Below, one piece after another: positions 39,158 to 47,518 of a DNA stretch of 64,000 nt; the stretch's first letter is position 1, and the number at the start of each line of letters is the position of its first letter. Source of the DNA: Archangiaceae bacterium. Lineage in GTDB: Bacteria; Myxococcota; Myxococcia; Myxococcales; Myxococcaceae. The notes beneath the pieces were generated by a model. That model was not told the DNA's origin. It saw only the letters and a program-made list of their open reading frames with translations, and did no database searches. The translations under genes were made by a program, and so were the position numbers. The stretch is from NCBI GenBank assembly GCA_016714225.1, contig JADJNS010000028.1:1-64000 (forward strand). Reading direction: 5' to 3'.

Positions 39158-40684
39158 GTGAGCACCCACGATCTCATCGCCGCCGCCCAGGCCAGGTTGG
39201 GCGAAGAGACCGGTACCCTGTACCGGGAGGCCGCGACGCGGGTGGCCCTCTGCTACCCCAGCCCGTACCACGTGGGCATGAGCGCCCTGGGGTTTCAGAC
39301 GGTCTACCGCGCCATCAACCAGCGGCAGAACAGCTCGGCCGAGCGCGTCTTTCTCCCCGACGACGTCGAGGCGTGGAAGAAGGCGCGCGCCCCGCTCTTC
39401 ACCCTCGAGACCCAGCGCGAGGTGTCGACGTTCGATGCCCTGGCCTTCTCGGTGGCGTACGAGCTCGAGCTGCCCGGCCTGTTCACCCTGCTCGAGCTGG
39501 CCGGCCTGCCGGTGCTCTCGGCCGAGCGCGACGCGCGCCACCCGCTGGTGGTGGCGGGCGGGCCGCTCACGTTCTCGAACCCCGAGCCGCTCGAGCCGTT
39601 CGTCGACGTGCTGGTGCAGGGAGAGGCAGAAGACGTGCTCCCCACCCTGCTCGAGGGGCTCGAGGCGCGCACCCCGAAGCGCGAGCTGCTCGAGCGCCTG
39701 GCCCGGCTGCCGGGGTTTCGGGTGCCCGGCCTGTCGCCCGACTCGACGCGCTTCTTCGTGGCCAAGGCGTCTGACGCGATGCTGCCGGCACGCTCGCAGA
39801 TCATCACCGCGAACACCGAGCTGCGCTCGATGTTCCTCATCGAGCCCGAGCGCGGCTGCTCGCGCGGCTGCCACTACTGCGTGATGCGCCGCACGACGAA
39901 CGGCGGCATGCGCACCGTGCCGCCCGAGCTCGTGCTCGAGCTCATACCCCCCCACGCGCGGCGGGTCGGCCTGGTGGGCGCGGCGGTGACCGATCACCCC
40001 CGCATCGCCGAGCTGCTCGAGACGCTGGTGGCCTCGGGCCGCGAGGTGGGCGTCTCGTCGCTGCGCGCCGACCGTCTGAACGCGCGCATCGTGAACGCGC
40101 TGAAGGCCGGCGGCGCGCGCGGCATCACCGTGGCTTCCGACGGCGCCTCGCAGCGGCTGCGCGACATGGTCGACCGCAAGCACAGCGAGCAGCAGATCGT
40201 TCACGCGCTCGAGCTGGCCAAGGCCGCCGGCATGGCCCGCGCCAAGGTCTACAACGTGGTGGGCCTGCCCACTGAAGAAGACGCCGACATCGACGAGCTG
40301 GTGCGCTTCACGCTCGAGCTGTCGAAGATTCTGCCGATCTCGCTGGGCGTCGCGCCCTTCGCCGCCAAGCGAAACACCCCGATGGACGGCTCGCCCTTCG
40401 CCGGAATCGACCAGATCGAAGCGAAGCTGTCGCGCATCAAGAAGGGGCTGAAGGGGCGCGCCGAGCTGCGCCCCACCAGCGCGCGCTGGGCGTGGGTCGA
40501 GTACCTGCTGGCGCAGAGCGGGCCCGAGGGCGGCCTGGCGGCGCGCGACGCGTGGCGCAGCGGCGCCTCGTTCGCCGCGTGGAAGCGGGCGTTCGCCGAG
40601 CGCGGAGTGAAGCCCTACCTGGCGCGGCGCACCGAAGATGGGCGGCGCAAGAGCGTGACGTGGCCTATGGTCGCGCCGCCATGA
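39158..40684 (+). CDS. Radical SAM protein with B12-binding-like N-terminal domain
   Basis: The product has 508 residues. The N-terminal domain (VALCYPSPYHVGMSALGFQT, then PLVVAGGPLTFSNPEPLEPF and DVLVQGEAEDVLPTLL) follows the B12-binding fold of the radical SAM/cobalamin group. The radical SAM core starts at CSRGCHYC, with Cys234, Cys238 and Cys241 for the 4Fe-4S cluster. The TPR-free C-terminus is charged. The substrate cannot be told from the sequence. It precedes an FAD oxidoreductase with a 61-base gap. Confidence 0.85.
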   Translation: MSTHDLIAAAQARLGEETGTLYREAATRVALCYPSPYHVGMSALGFQTVYRAINQRQNSSAERVFLPDDVEAWKKARAPLFTLETQREVSTFDALAFSVAYELELPGLFTLLELAGLPVLSAERDARHPLVVAGGPLTFSNPEPLEPFVDVLVQGEAEDVLPTLLEGLEARTPKRELLERLARLPGFRVPGLSPDSTRFFVAKASDAMLPARSQIITANTELRSMFLIEPERGCSRGCHYCVMRRTTNGGMRTVPPELVLELIPPHARRVGLVGAAVTDHPRIAELLETLVASGREVGVSSLRADRLNARIVNALKAGGARGITVASDGASQRLRDMVDRKHSEQQIVHALELAKAAGMARAKVYNVVGLPTEEDADIDELVRFTLELSKILPISLGVAPFAAKRNTPMDGSPFAGIDQIEAKLSRIKKGLKGRAELRPTSARWAWVEYLLAQSGPEGGLAARDAWRSGASFAAWKRAFAERGVKPYLARRTEDGRRKSVTWPMVAPP

Positions 40685-40745
40685 ACGCTCGAAGTGCCTG
40701 GGGACATCTGGCTGAGTGCATGAACCTCGATCACGCTGAGAGGCC

Positions 40746-41987
40746 ATGACCCAGGTCGACACGCTCATCATCGGCGCCGGCATCAGCGGTCTCGCGACCG
40801 CGGCAGCGCTGGGCAAAGAGGCCTCGCTGGTGGTGCTCGAGCGCGACAGCGAGCCGGGTGGCTACTGCAAGACGGTGAAGCAAGACGGCTTCGTGTGGGA
40901 CTACTCGGGCCACTTCTTTCACTTCAAGCACCCCGACATCGAGCAGTGGCTGCGCGCGCGCATGCCGGGGCAGGAGCTTCGCACCGTCAGCAAGCGCTCG
41001 TTCGTTCGCTACGCGGCGAGGATGATCGACTTCCCCTTTCAGAAGAACATTCACCAGCTGCCGCAGGCCGAGTTCATCGACTGCCTCTACGACCTGTACT
41101 TCGCGCCGCGCGACGCCGAGGCCGGCTCGTTCAAGGAGATGCTCTTCGCGCGCTTCGGGCGCTCGATCGCCGAGAAGTTCCTCATTCCCTACAACGAGAA
41201 GCTGTACGCGACCGACCTCGGCACGCTCGACACCGATGCGATGGGCCGCTTCTTCCCCCACGCCGACCTCACCGACATCGTGCGCAACATGAAGCAGCCC
41301 GACAACGCGACCTACAACGCCACGTTCACCTACCCGCGCGGCGGAGCCATCGAGTACGTCAATGCGCTGCTCACCGAGGTCGCCCCCTCGAAGCTGAAGC
41401 TCGGCGAGGCGGTGAAGGCCATCGACCTTGAAAAGAAGGTCGCGGTGACTGGGCGTGGCGAGTACCGCTTCGAGCGGCTGGTCTCGTCGGCCCCCTTCCC
41501 GACCCTGCTGGGGCTGTGTGGCCGGCCGGCCAAGGGCGGCACCTTCAGCTGGAACCAGGTGCAGGTGTTCAACTTGGGCTTCGACTCGAAAGGCCCCCGC
41601 GACGTGCACTGGGTCTACTACCCAGACCGCGCGCTGCCGTTCTACCGGGTGGGCTTCTACGACAACATCTTCGACACCGACCGTATGAGCCTCTACGTCG
41701 AGGTGGGCCTGCCCACCGGGGCGAAGCCCACGGTGACGGTCGAGCACGTGCTCGAGGGCTTGAGGCGCGAGGGCGTGGTGACGACCCAGCGGCTGGTCTC
41801 GAAGCACGAGGTGGTGATGGACCCGGCGTACGTACACATCACCCGCGGCTCGAACGCGTACGTGAAGGCGGCGCGCGCCGAGCTGCAGCAGCGGGGCGTG
41901 CACAGCATCGGGCGCTACGGCGGGTGGACGTATTGCTCCATCGAAGACAACATCGTCGAAGCGCGCGCGTTGGTGGCGACCCTGTAG
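40746..41987 (+). CDS. FAD-dependent oxidoreductase, protoporphyrinogen-oxidase/UGM-like
   Basis: The product has 413 residues. Dinucleotide motif IIGAGISGLATAAALG is at the N-terminus, followed by GGYCKTVKQDGFVWDYSGHF, IPYNEKLYATDL and the C-terminal GRYGGWTYCSIEDNI. The GYCKT/SGHFFHF segments recall UDP-galactopyranose mutase and protoporphyrinogen oxidase relatives. Neither reaction can be assigned. It follows the radical SAM gene in the same direction. Confidence 0.82.
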   Translation: MTQVDTLIIGAGISGLATAAALGKEASLVVLERDSEPGGYCKTVKQDGFVWDYSGHFFHFKHPDIEQWLRARMPGQELRTVSKRSFVRYAARMIDFPFQKNIHQLPQAEFIDCLYDLYFAPRDAEAGSFKEMLFARFGRSIAEKFLIPYNEKLYATDLGTLDTDAMGRFFPHADLTDIVRNMKQPDNATYNATFTYPRGGAIEYVNALLTEVAPSKLKLGEAVKAIDLEKKVAVTGRGEYRFERLVSSAPFPTLLGLCGRPAKGGTFSWNQVQVFNLGFDSKGPRDVHWVYYPDRALPFYRVGFYDNIFDTDRMSLYVEVGLPTGAKPTVTVEHVLEGLRREGVVTTQRLVSKHEVVMDPAYVHITRGSNAYVKAARAELQQRGVHSIGRYGGWTYCSIEDNIVEARALVATL

Positions 41988-42012
41988 TGGTCGTGCGATT
42001 GTACCGTCGCGC

Positions 42013-43932
42013 GTGACTGCTCCCGTACGACCGCCGAAGGTGCCGAAGAACGCCGTGTGGATCGAAGCCGACCAGGAATGGGAGGCCGGCGGCCTCAAGA
42101 ACGCCAAGAAGCACGGCCCCTACAAGTACTGGCGCGCCGACGGCACGCTCTGCAACGAGTGCATGTTCGCCGAGGGCCTGGTCGACGGGCCGTTCAAGCG
42201 GTACCACGAGAACGGCGAGACGAGCCAAGAGGGCATGTTTCTCAAGGGCAAGCTGCACGGCACGCGGGTGTGGTTCGCGACCGCAGGGCAGACCTCGGAG
42301 AAAATGCACGAGGGCGGGGTCAGCGAGAAGGTCTGGCGCAGCGAGATGGACTACGAGCTCGACCGCGTCATCGCGGTGCGTCACTACGACCAGGCCGGCG
42401 ACCGGGTGCTGCCCGACGGCACCAAGTACCCCGACCGCCCGCGCGACGTGCCGCGCGACGGCACCGAGTTTCGGCCCGACCTCGAGCAGTGGGTCGAGCC
42501 CCACCTCGACGAAGCGGGCGAGCGCCACGGCACCTGGCGCGCGTGGACACGCAGCGGCGAGCCGGCCTGCGAGGCCGAGTACCAGCATGGCGCGCGGCAC
42601 GGCCGCTACCTCGAGCGGGTCGACGCCGGAGCGTACGAGCGCGGGTACTTCGACGAAGACCTGGCGGTCGAGCAGTGGGCGCTGTTCGGAGACGGCGGCA
42701 AGCAGGTCTGGGCGGCCGACCTGGGGGTGCGCCAAGACTCGGCGGCGCTGGCCGAGTCAGAGGTGTTCGACGACGTGCGGCAGAGCGCCGAGCACTGGGA
42801 GGCGCTGGCGCAGCGGTGCCTCGCCGACCGGCGGGTCGCCGAGGCCGCGCTGGCGATGGCGCGCGCCGCCGCCGCGGCCCACTCGGTCGAGAAGCTCGAC
42901 GCCTTCTTGCGCGAGCACACCCCGCCCCGCCCCGCCGTGCAGGCCGAGGCGCTGGCACAACAGCTCGCGCCGAGCGACGGGCTCGAGCTGGGCCCCGGTG
43001 CGAACGCCCTCTTGCGCGGCGCCACGCCCTCGCTGGTGCTGAGGGCGATCGCGGTGTACCTCGACCAGCACTTCTACAGCCGCGCCGCGCTCGACTTCGT
43101 GAACGCGGCGATTCTCCTCGCTCCGGATCACCTCGAGCTGTTGTTCACCCGCAGCCTGGTGCTGATGAGCCTGGGCCTCGACGACCAGGCGCGCAACGAC
43201 GCCAACGCGCTGGCGGTGGTCGAGGGCGAGCAGGCCGAGTTCCTGCTGCACTACCTCGATGCGCTGTTCCCCACCTTCGACTGGTGGCCGGGGCGTGAGG
43301 CTCCCAGCACCAGCTACGACGGGCTCCCCGAGGGGCCTGACCGCACCATCGCCGAGGTGAAAGAGGTGGTGCAGAAGCTGGCCACCCGGGTGCAGCGGGT
43401 ACGAAAGGCGCTGCTCGAGCGCATCAAGCCCGAGGTGCGCTGGCTGCTGCCCGAGCTGGGCGAGCTGGCATCAGGCACGAAGGTGAAGCTCGAGCGAACC
43501 AGCTTCCAGTCGACCGACGCCGACGGCCAGCCCAAGGTGGTGGAGATCGACGAAGACCTGAAGGTCGAGGGGCTCGACGTGCCGCGGCTGATGCGGCTGG
43601 CCCGCGCCGAGTGGGGGGCGCTCACCTGGCTGTGCTGGGCGTGTGGTCTCGACCGGGTCGAGGTGCCGATCAAGGTGGCGGCCCCGAAAGACTACGGGCT
43701 CGCCGCCGGCATGGCGCAGCAGCGGCTGTGGCGCTCGAGAGACCTGCGGGTGAGCGGCCCGCGCGAGGTCGACAGCCCCAGCTTCCAGTGGGAGGGCATG
43801 GCCATCGAAGAGGTGCCGGTGCCGCTGGCGGCGATCGCCGAAGCGCAGTACGCCGACATGCAGGCGATGTTCTACTGGCTCACCGACAAGACCGTGCGCT
43901 CCCCGTGGCAAGACAACGTGAGGGAGAGCTGA
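42013..43932 (+). CDS. MORN-repeat protein (YwqK-like) with C-terminal extension
   Basis: The product has 639 residues from GTG 42013. The N-terminal part has MORN-type repeats as in the YwqK antitoxin family: KNAKKHGPYKYWRADGTLCN, GLVDGPFKRYHENGETSQEG, KLHGTRVWFATAG; then GERHGTWRAWTRSGEPACEA, QHGARHGRYLERV. The middle 265-420 is helical, TPR-like (YLDQHFYSRAALDFVNAAIL). The C-terminal part (about 430-640) is unrecognised. It forms a tight trio with the next two genes: the next start overlaps its stop by one base. Confidence 0.8.
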   Translation: MTAPVRPPKVPKNAVWIEADQEWEAGGLKNAKKHGPYKYWRADGTLCNECMFAEGLVDGPFKRYHENGETSQEGMFLKGKLHGTRVWFATAGQTSEKMHEGGVSEKVWRSEMDYELDRVIAVRHYDQAGDRVLPDGTKYPDRPRDVPRDGTEFRPDLEQWVEPHLDEAGERHGTWRAWTRSGEPACEAEYQHGARHGRYLERVDAGAYERGYFDEDLAVEQWALFGDGGKQVWAADLGVRQDSAALAESEVFDDVRQSAEHWEALAQRCLADRRVAEAALAMARAAAAAHSVEKLDAFLREHTPPRPAVQAEALAQQLAPSDGLELGPGANALLRGATPSLVLRAIAVYLDQHFYSRAALDFVNAAILLAPDHLELLFTRSLVLMSLGLDDQARNDANALAVVEGEQAEFLLHYLDALFPTFDWWPGREAPSTSYDGLPEGPDRTIAEVKEVVQKLATRVQRVRKALLERIKPEVRWLLPELGELASGTKVKLERTSFQSTDADGQPKVVEIDEDLKVEGLDVPRLMRLARAEWGALTWLCWACGLDRVEVPIKVAAPKDYGLAAGMAQQRLWRSRDLRVSGPREVDSPSFQWEGMAIEEVPVPLAAIAEAQYADMQAMFYWLTDKTVRSPWQDNVRES

Positions 43933-44663
43933 TGAACGCGCGCCGCGTCACGCTGCCCGTTCACCTGTGGAGCGCGCTCGACGACATGTCGCGCGACGCG
44001 GCGCAGAGCGCCGATGCGCTGATGGAGCTGGCGGTGGAGCAGTTCGTCGCGCTGCAGGGCTTCGAGCTGCCGGTGGCGCCGCGGGCGCCTCAGGTCGACG
44101 AGCCGTCTGAGCCGCAGACCGCGGCCGAGGCCGAAGGCTTCATGCCGGGCGAGCCCGCGCCGGCCGCGGCGCGGAAGCGCGGGCTGCAAGACGTCGACGA
44201 AGACGAAGGGCCGATGGAGCTGGCGCGAACCGCCCACCGGGTGGCGATCGAGCCGTCTCCGTCGGCGCCGCCTCCGCCCGAGGCGCGCGCCCCGAGCATC
44301 ACCGGGCTGGGGCCCACCCACCTGGCGCGCCGCAAGGTCACCCCCGCCGAGGTCGAGAAGGCGCCCAAGGTGACCGACCCCGAGATGGCGATACCGCCGC
44401 CGGCGAGCGCTCCGGCTCCGGTGGCGCCGGCTCCGACCACCTCGACCACCGGCTCGCTGCGGGCGCGCGCGGTGCCGCAGCCGCCGGCGCCGGTGCCCGA
44501 GTGGGTGACGCGGCCGGCGCTCAGCGATGCCGATGAAGAGCGCGCCGCCGCGCGCGAGCGCATGGTGGCGATCGAGAGAGATCTCGAGCGGCTGACGCAC
44601 GAGAAGCCGAGCACCGGGCCGCTGGGCCCGGTCACGCCGCCCGAAGAGCCGGAGCACGGGTAG
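43932..44663 (+). CDS. Small protein with RHH-like N-terminus and Pro/Ala-rich tail
   Basis: The product has 243 residues. The first 45 residues (RRVTLPVHLWSALDDMSRDA, ADALMELAVEQFVALQGF) look like a ribbon-helix-helix DNA-binding fold: one strand followed by two helices. The rest is low complexity, rich in Pro, Ala and Glu, with a final coiled helix (EERAAARERMVAIERDLERL). The start overlaps the preceding stop. It may be a regulator of the cluster. Confidence 0.6.
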   Translation: MNARRVTLPVHLWSALDDMSRDAAQSADALMELAVEQFVALQGFELPVAPRAPQVDEPSEPQTAAEAEGFMPGEPAPAAARKRGLQDVDEDEGPMELARTAHRVAIEPSPSAPPPPEARAPSITGLGPTHLARRKVTPAEVEKAPKVTDPEMAIPPPASAPAPVAPAPTTSTTGSLRARAVPQPPAPVPEWVTRPALSDADEERAAARERMVAIERDLERLTHEKPSTGPLGPVTPPEEPEHG

Positions 44664-44667
44664 ACCG

Positions 44668-45477
44668 ATGGCACACGTGCACAGCCGCGACGACGCTCCG
44701 GGGTGGGACGCCATCGACGCGGCGCTGAAGGCGCTCTACGGCGCGACCGAGCCGGTGCACTTCGCGCCCATCATCTCGCCCGAGCTGGGCGGCCCCGACC
44801 CGCTGCACGGCATCAGCGCCTGGCGGTCGAGCTTCGGCGGGCGCGCCCACTGGCACTTCGTCACCTACGGGTTCAGCGAGCTGTTCCACAAGCACTCGGA
44901 GTACGACGACCGGTCGGGCTGGGGCATCGAGCTGACCTTGAGGGTCGTCGACCCCGAGCAGCAGGGCGAGCCGCCGCAGTGGTGCGTCGAGCTGCTCAAC
45001 ACCCTGGCCCGCTTCGTCTTCGAGAGCGGCAACGTCTTCGCGCCGGGGCAGCACGTCACCATCGGCAGGCCCATCGCGCAGGGCCGCGACACCCGCCTGG
45101 TCGACGCCGCGTTCGCCGCCGACCCCGAGCTGCCCGCGATTCAGACTCCGCACGGCGAGGTGGTGTTCGTACAGCTGGTGGGGCTCACCCAAGACGAGAG
45201 CGACACCGCGCGCGCTGCCACCACCGCCCAGGTGCTCGCGCTGATGCAGCGGCGAGACCCGGCGCTGCTGACCGACCTGGCGCGCGCGTCGATCTTCGAC
45301 GACCCGAGCGTTCAGCGGCCTGCGAAGCAGAAGAAGCCTGCAGTGAAGAAGAAGCCTGCGGCGAAGAAGAAGCCTGCGGCGAAGAAGAAGCCGGCGGTAA
45401 AGAAGAAGCCGGCGGTGAAGAAGAAGCCGGCGGTGAAGAGGGCGCCGCGCCGCAAAGCCCGTAGCCGCGCCAGGTAA
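44668..45477 (+). CDS. Suppressor-of-fused (SUFU) domain protein with histone-H1-like basic tail
   Basis: The product has 269 residues. Residues 1-200 carry the SUFU fold: WHFVTYGFSELFHKHSEYDD, SGWGIELTLRVVDP, WCVELLNTLARFVFESGNVF, GQHVTIGRPI, VVFVQLVGLTQDE. In bacteria this domain is best known as an immunity-type or regulatory module. Residues 217-269 are a basic tail made of seven KKPA/AVK-type repeats like histone H1, which should bind nucleic acid. The tail is encoded by 18-base DNA repeats. Confidence 0.85.
   Translation: MAHVHSRDDAPGWDAIDAALKALYGATEPVHFAPIISPELGGPDPLHGISAWRSSFGGRAHWHFVTYGFSELFHKHSEYDDRSGWGIELTLRVVDPEQQGEPPQWCVELLNTLARFVFESGNVFAPGQHVTIGRPIAQGRDTRLVDAAFAADPELPAIQTPHGEVVFVQLVGLTQDESDTARAATTAQVLALMQRRDPALLTDLARASIFDDPSVQRPAKQKKPAVKKKPAAKKKPAAKKKPAVKKKPAVKKKPAVKRAPRRKARSRAR
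45325..45440 (+). repeat. 18 bp tandem repeat coding the basic tail
   Basis: About six copies of an AAGAAGAAGCCTGCGGCG-type unit, with CCTGCG shifting to CCGGCG in later copies. Each unit encodes KKKPA(A/V). Confidence 0.85.
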
Positions 45478-45528
45478 GGCAGGGCGTGTCGAAGCGACGG
45501 CCCGGCCGTCACTCGCCGAGCGCGGGCC

Positions 45529-46362
45529 TCACTGAATGCGGCCGCACAGCGCCTGCACGAAGACGATCTTCCCGAAGCGCCCCGGGCCGCGAATGTCGTA
45601 GCTCGCTTCGCAGCCGCTGGCGTCGCTGCTCGCCGCGACGCCGCTGAACCGATCATCGGCGGGCGAGCCAAGGCAGCTCATCAGCGCGGTACCTGCGGGG
45701 CAGCTGACCGTGATGGGCTGGAGGTTGGGGTTGCAGAAGGCCGTGACCAGGCAGCCGTCGAGGTCGAACGACTTGAACGTCTGCACGACCTGCGTCAGCA
45801 GCTGCGTGCCACCTGCAGGGCCTTGCGGACCTTGCGGGCCCTGCGCCCCTTGCGGCCCCTGCGGCCCCGTCGGGCCAGCGGCCCCGGGGGCGCCCGCCGG
45901 GCCGGTAGCGCCTGGCTCTCCGGGCAGGCCCTGCGCACCTTGCGGCCCCTGAACACCTTGAACACCTTGCGCGCCCACCGGCCCCTGCGCCCCGGTCGCA
46001 CCGGTGTCTCCCTTCGGCCCCACTGCGCCGAGCGTCAGCGCGAAGACCGAGCTCGCCACGGCCGACGGCCCGCCCCGCGAGACGCCCAACAGGTACGTGC
46101 CGGGGTGGGTGATGAAGCTGCCGGGCACCTTCGCCACGACGGTGTCGTCGCTTGCGCTCGTCACCGTCAAGGCCACCTCGGCCAGGGTCACCGTGGGGCT
46201 GGTGCCGAAGTTGTGGCCGTAGATGAACAGCTGCGCAGTCGAGTAGTCGACGTCAGCGCTCGAGATGCTCAGCTGGTTCGGAGACGCCGCGGCAGCGGTC
46301 TGACTGCCGAACAGCGCCTGCGACACCACCACCAGCGTTACCGCGCGCAGCACGTTGATCAT
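45529..46362 (-). CDS. Exported IPT/TIG plus collagen-like repeat protein
   Basis: The product has 277 residues. Signal peptide VLRAVTLVVVSQALFGSQTA is followed by an IPT/TIG-type Ig fold (SISSADVDYSTAQLFIYGHN, TVTLAEVALTVTSAS, VVAKVPGSFITHPGTY). Then about 24 uninterrupted Gly-x-y triplets follow (GAVGPKGDTGATGAQGPVGA and so on), a collagen-like stalk, then a C-terminal domain with five Cys (CLVTAFCNPNLQPITVSCPA) likely for trimer stabilisation. Bacterial collagen-like proteins usually form trimeric surface fibres. It converges with the SUFU gene. Confidence 0.85.
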   Translation of the reverse strand: MINVLRAVTLVVVSQALFGSQTAAAASPNQLSISSADVDYSTAQLFIYGHNFGTSPTVTLAEVALTVTSASDDTVVAKVPGSFITHPGTYLLGVSRGGPSAVASSVFALTLGAVGPKGDTGATGAQGPVGAQGVQGVQGPQGAQGLPGEPGATGPAGAPGAAGPTGPQGPQGAQGPQGPQGPAGGTQLLTQVVQTFKSFDLDGCLVTAFCNPNLQPITVSCPAGTALMSCLGSPADDRFSGVAASSDASGCEASYDIRGPGRFGKIVFVQALCGRIQ

Positions 46363-46492
46363 CTCGGGCCCCCGACAGTGAGTGTCAAAAAAACGCGGCG
46401 CCGCTTATGGGCCAGCCCGCCGCCGATGGCAAGCGCCCTCGAAGCGAGCCGGCGCCCGACCTCGGCAGCGTTCTCGGCGCCGCGCCGCGCGT

Positions 46493-47518
46493 TCAGCCGC
46501 GCTTCTCGGCGAGCTCGCCCTTGATGCCGGGCAGCGCCCCGGGCGCCATCTTCGACATCACGTACTGCACGGTGTCGTGGAGCGTCTCGTAGACGTCGCG
46601 CGCCTCGAACCCGAGCTCTTCGTGCGCCTTGCTCGAGTCGCACCAGAACCAGTGCTCGCCGATCTCGACCTCCTGCGGGTCGAGCTGCACGTCGGCGCCG
46701 CGCCACTTGTTGAACCGCTCGAGCGCGTAGGCGCCCAGCACGTTCACCTGTTTGGGCAGCTTCACCCGCGGGGCGGGCACGCCGGTGAGCCGCTCGAGCC
46801 GCTTGAAGAACTCGCTCATCGACAGGTTCACGCCCATCAGGTGGCGGCCGTACAGCTCACCCCGGGTGAGCGCGTTGAACGCCGCCTGCGCCACGTCGCG
46901 CACGTCTACGAAGCACATGCCCCCGCCGGGCATCGCGGGTATGTCGCGCTGCAGGAACTTCACCACCGTCCACGTCGACGAGAGGCGGTCGTCGCCCGGG
47001 CCCATCAACAGCGCGGGGTTGAGCACCACCAGCGGCAGGTCGTTCTTCTTGCAGTAGTCGAGCGCCAGCTTCTCTTCGTAGATCTTCGACAGGTAGTACG
47101 GCCAGCGCCCCACCACCTCGATGGGGTAGTCGTCGGCCTCGGTGCCCACCCGCTCTTCTTTCGACACCGCGATGGCGCCCGAGGTCGACGCGAGAATGAT
47201 GCGCGGCTTGAGGCCCAGCGCGCGCACGTCGCGAAGCAGCTCGCGGGTGCAGTCGACGTGCAGCTCGTACATCTTGCGGCCGTCTTCGGGCTTGAAGCTG
47301 ACCAGGCCCGCGAGGTGGTAGATGGCCTCGACGCCCGGCAGCGCCGCGCGCACCAGGTCGCGCTCGGTGAGCGAGCCCTTCACGTGGGTGACGCGCGAGG
47401 CCCACGCCGCCGGCAGCGGCGTGCGCGAGATGACGCGCAGCTCGTGACCTGCCTCGAGGAGCTTGGGCACCAGGTGCGCGCCCAGAAAGCCGGTACCGCC
47501 GGTGACGAGAATCTTCAC
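46493..47518 (-). CDS. NAD-dependent epimerase/dehydratase (extended SDR)
   Basis: The product has 341 residues. It starts at GTG 47518 with KILVTGGTGFLGAHLVPKLL (Rossmann motif), followed by AIYHLAGLVSF, SGAIAVSKEERV and the catalytic YYLSKIYEEK (YxxxK). The stop of the upstream giant enzyme overlaps this start. Neighbouring position suggests a role in the same lipid pathway, perhaps a reductase or dehydratase step. Confidence 0.88.
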   Translation of the reverse strand: MKILVTGGTGFLGAHLVPKLLEAGHELRVISRTPLPAAWASRVTHVKGSLTERDLVRAALPGVEAIYHLAGLVSFKPEDGRKMYELHVDCTRELLRDVRALGLKPRIILASTSGAIAVSKEERVGTEADDYPIEVVGRWPYYLSKIYEEKLALDYCKKNDLPLVVLNPALLMGPGDDRLSSTWTVVKFLQRDIPAMPGGGMCFVDVRDVAQAAFNALTRGELYGRHLMGVNLSMSEFFKRLERLTGVPAPRVKLPKQVNVLGAYALERFNKWRGADVQLDPQEVEIGEHWFWCDSSKAHEELGFEARDVYETLHDTVQYVMSKMAPGALPGIKGELAEKRG

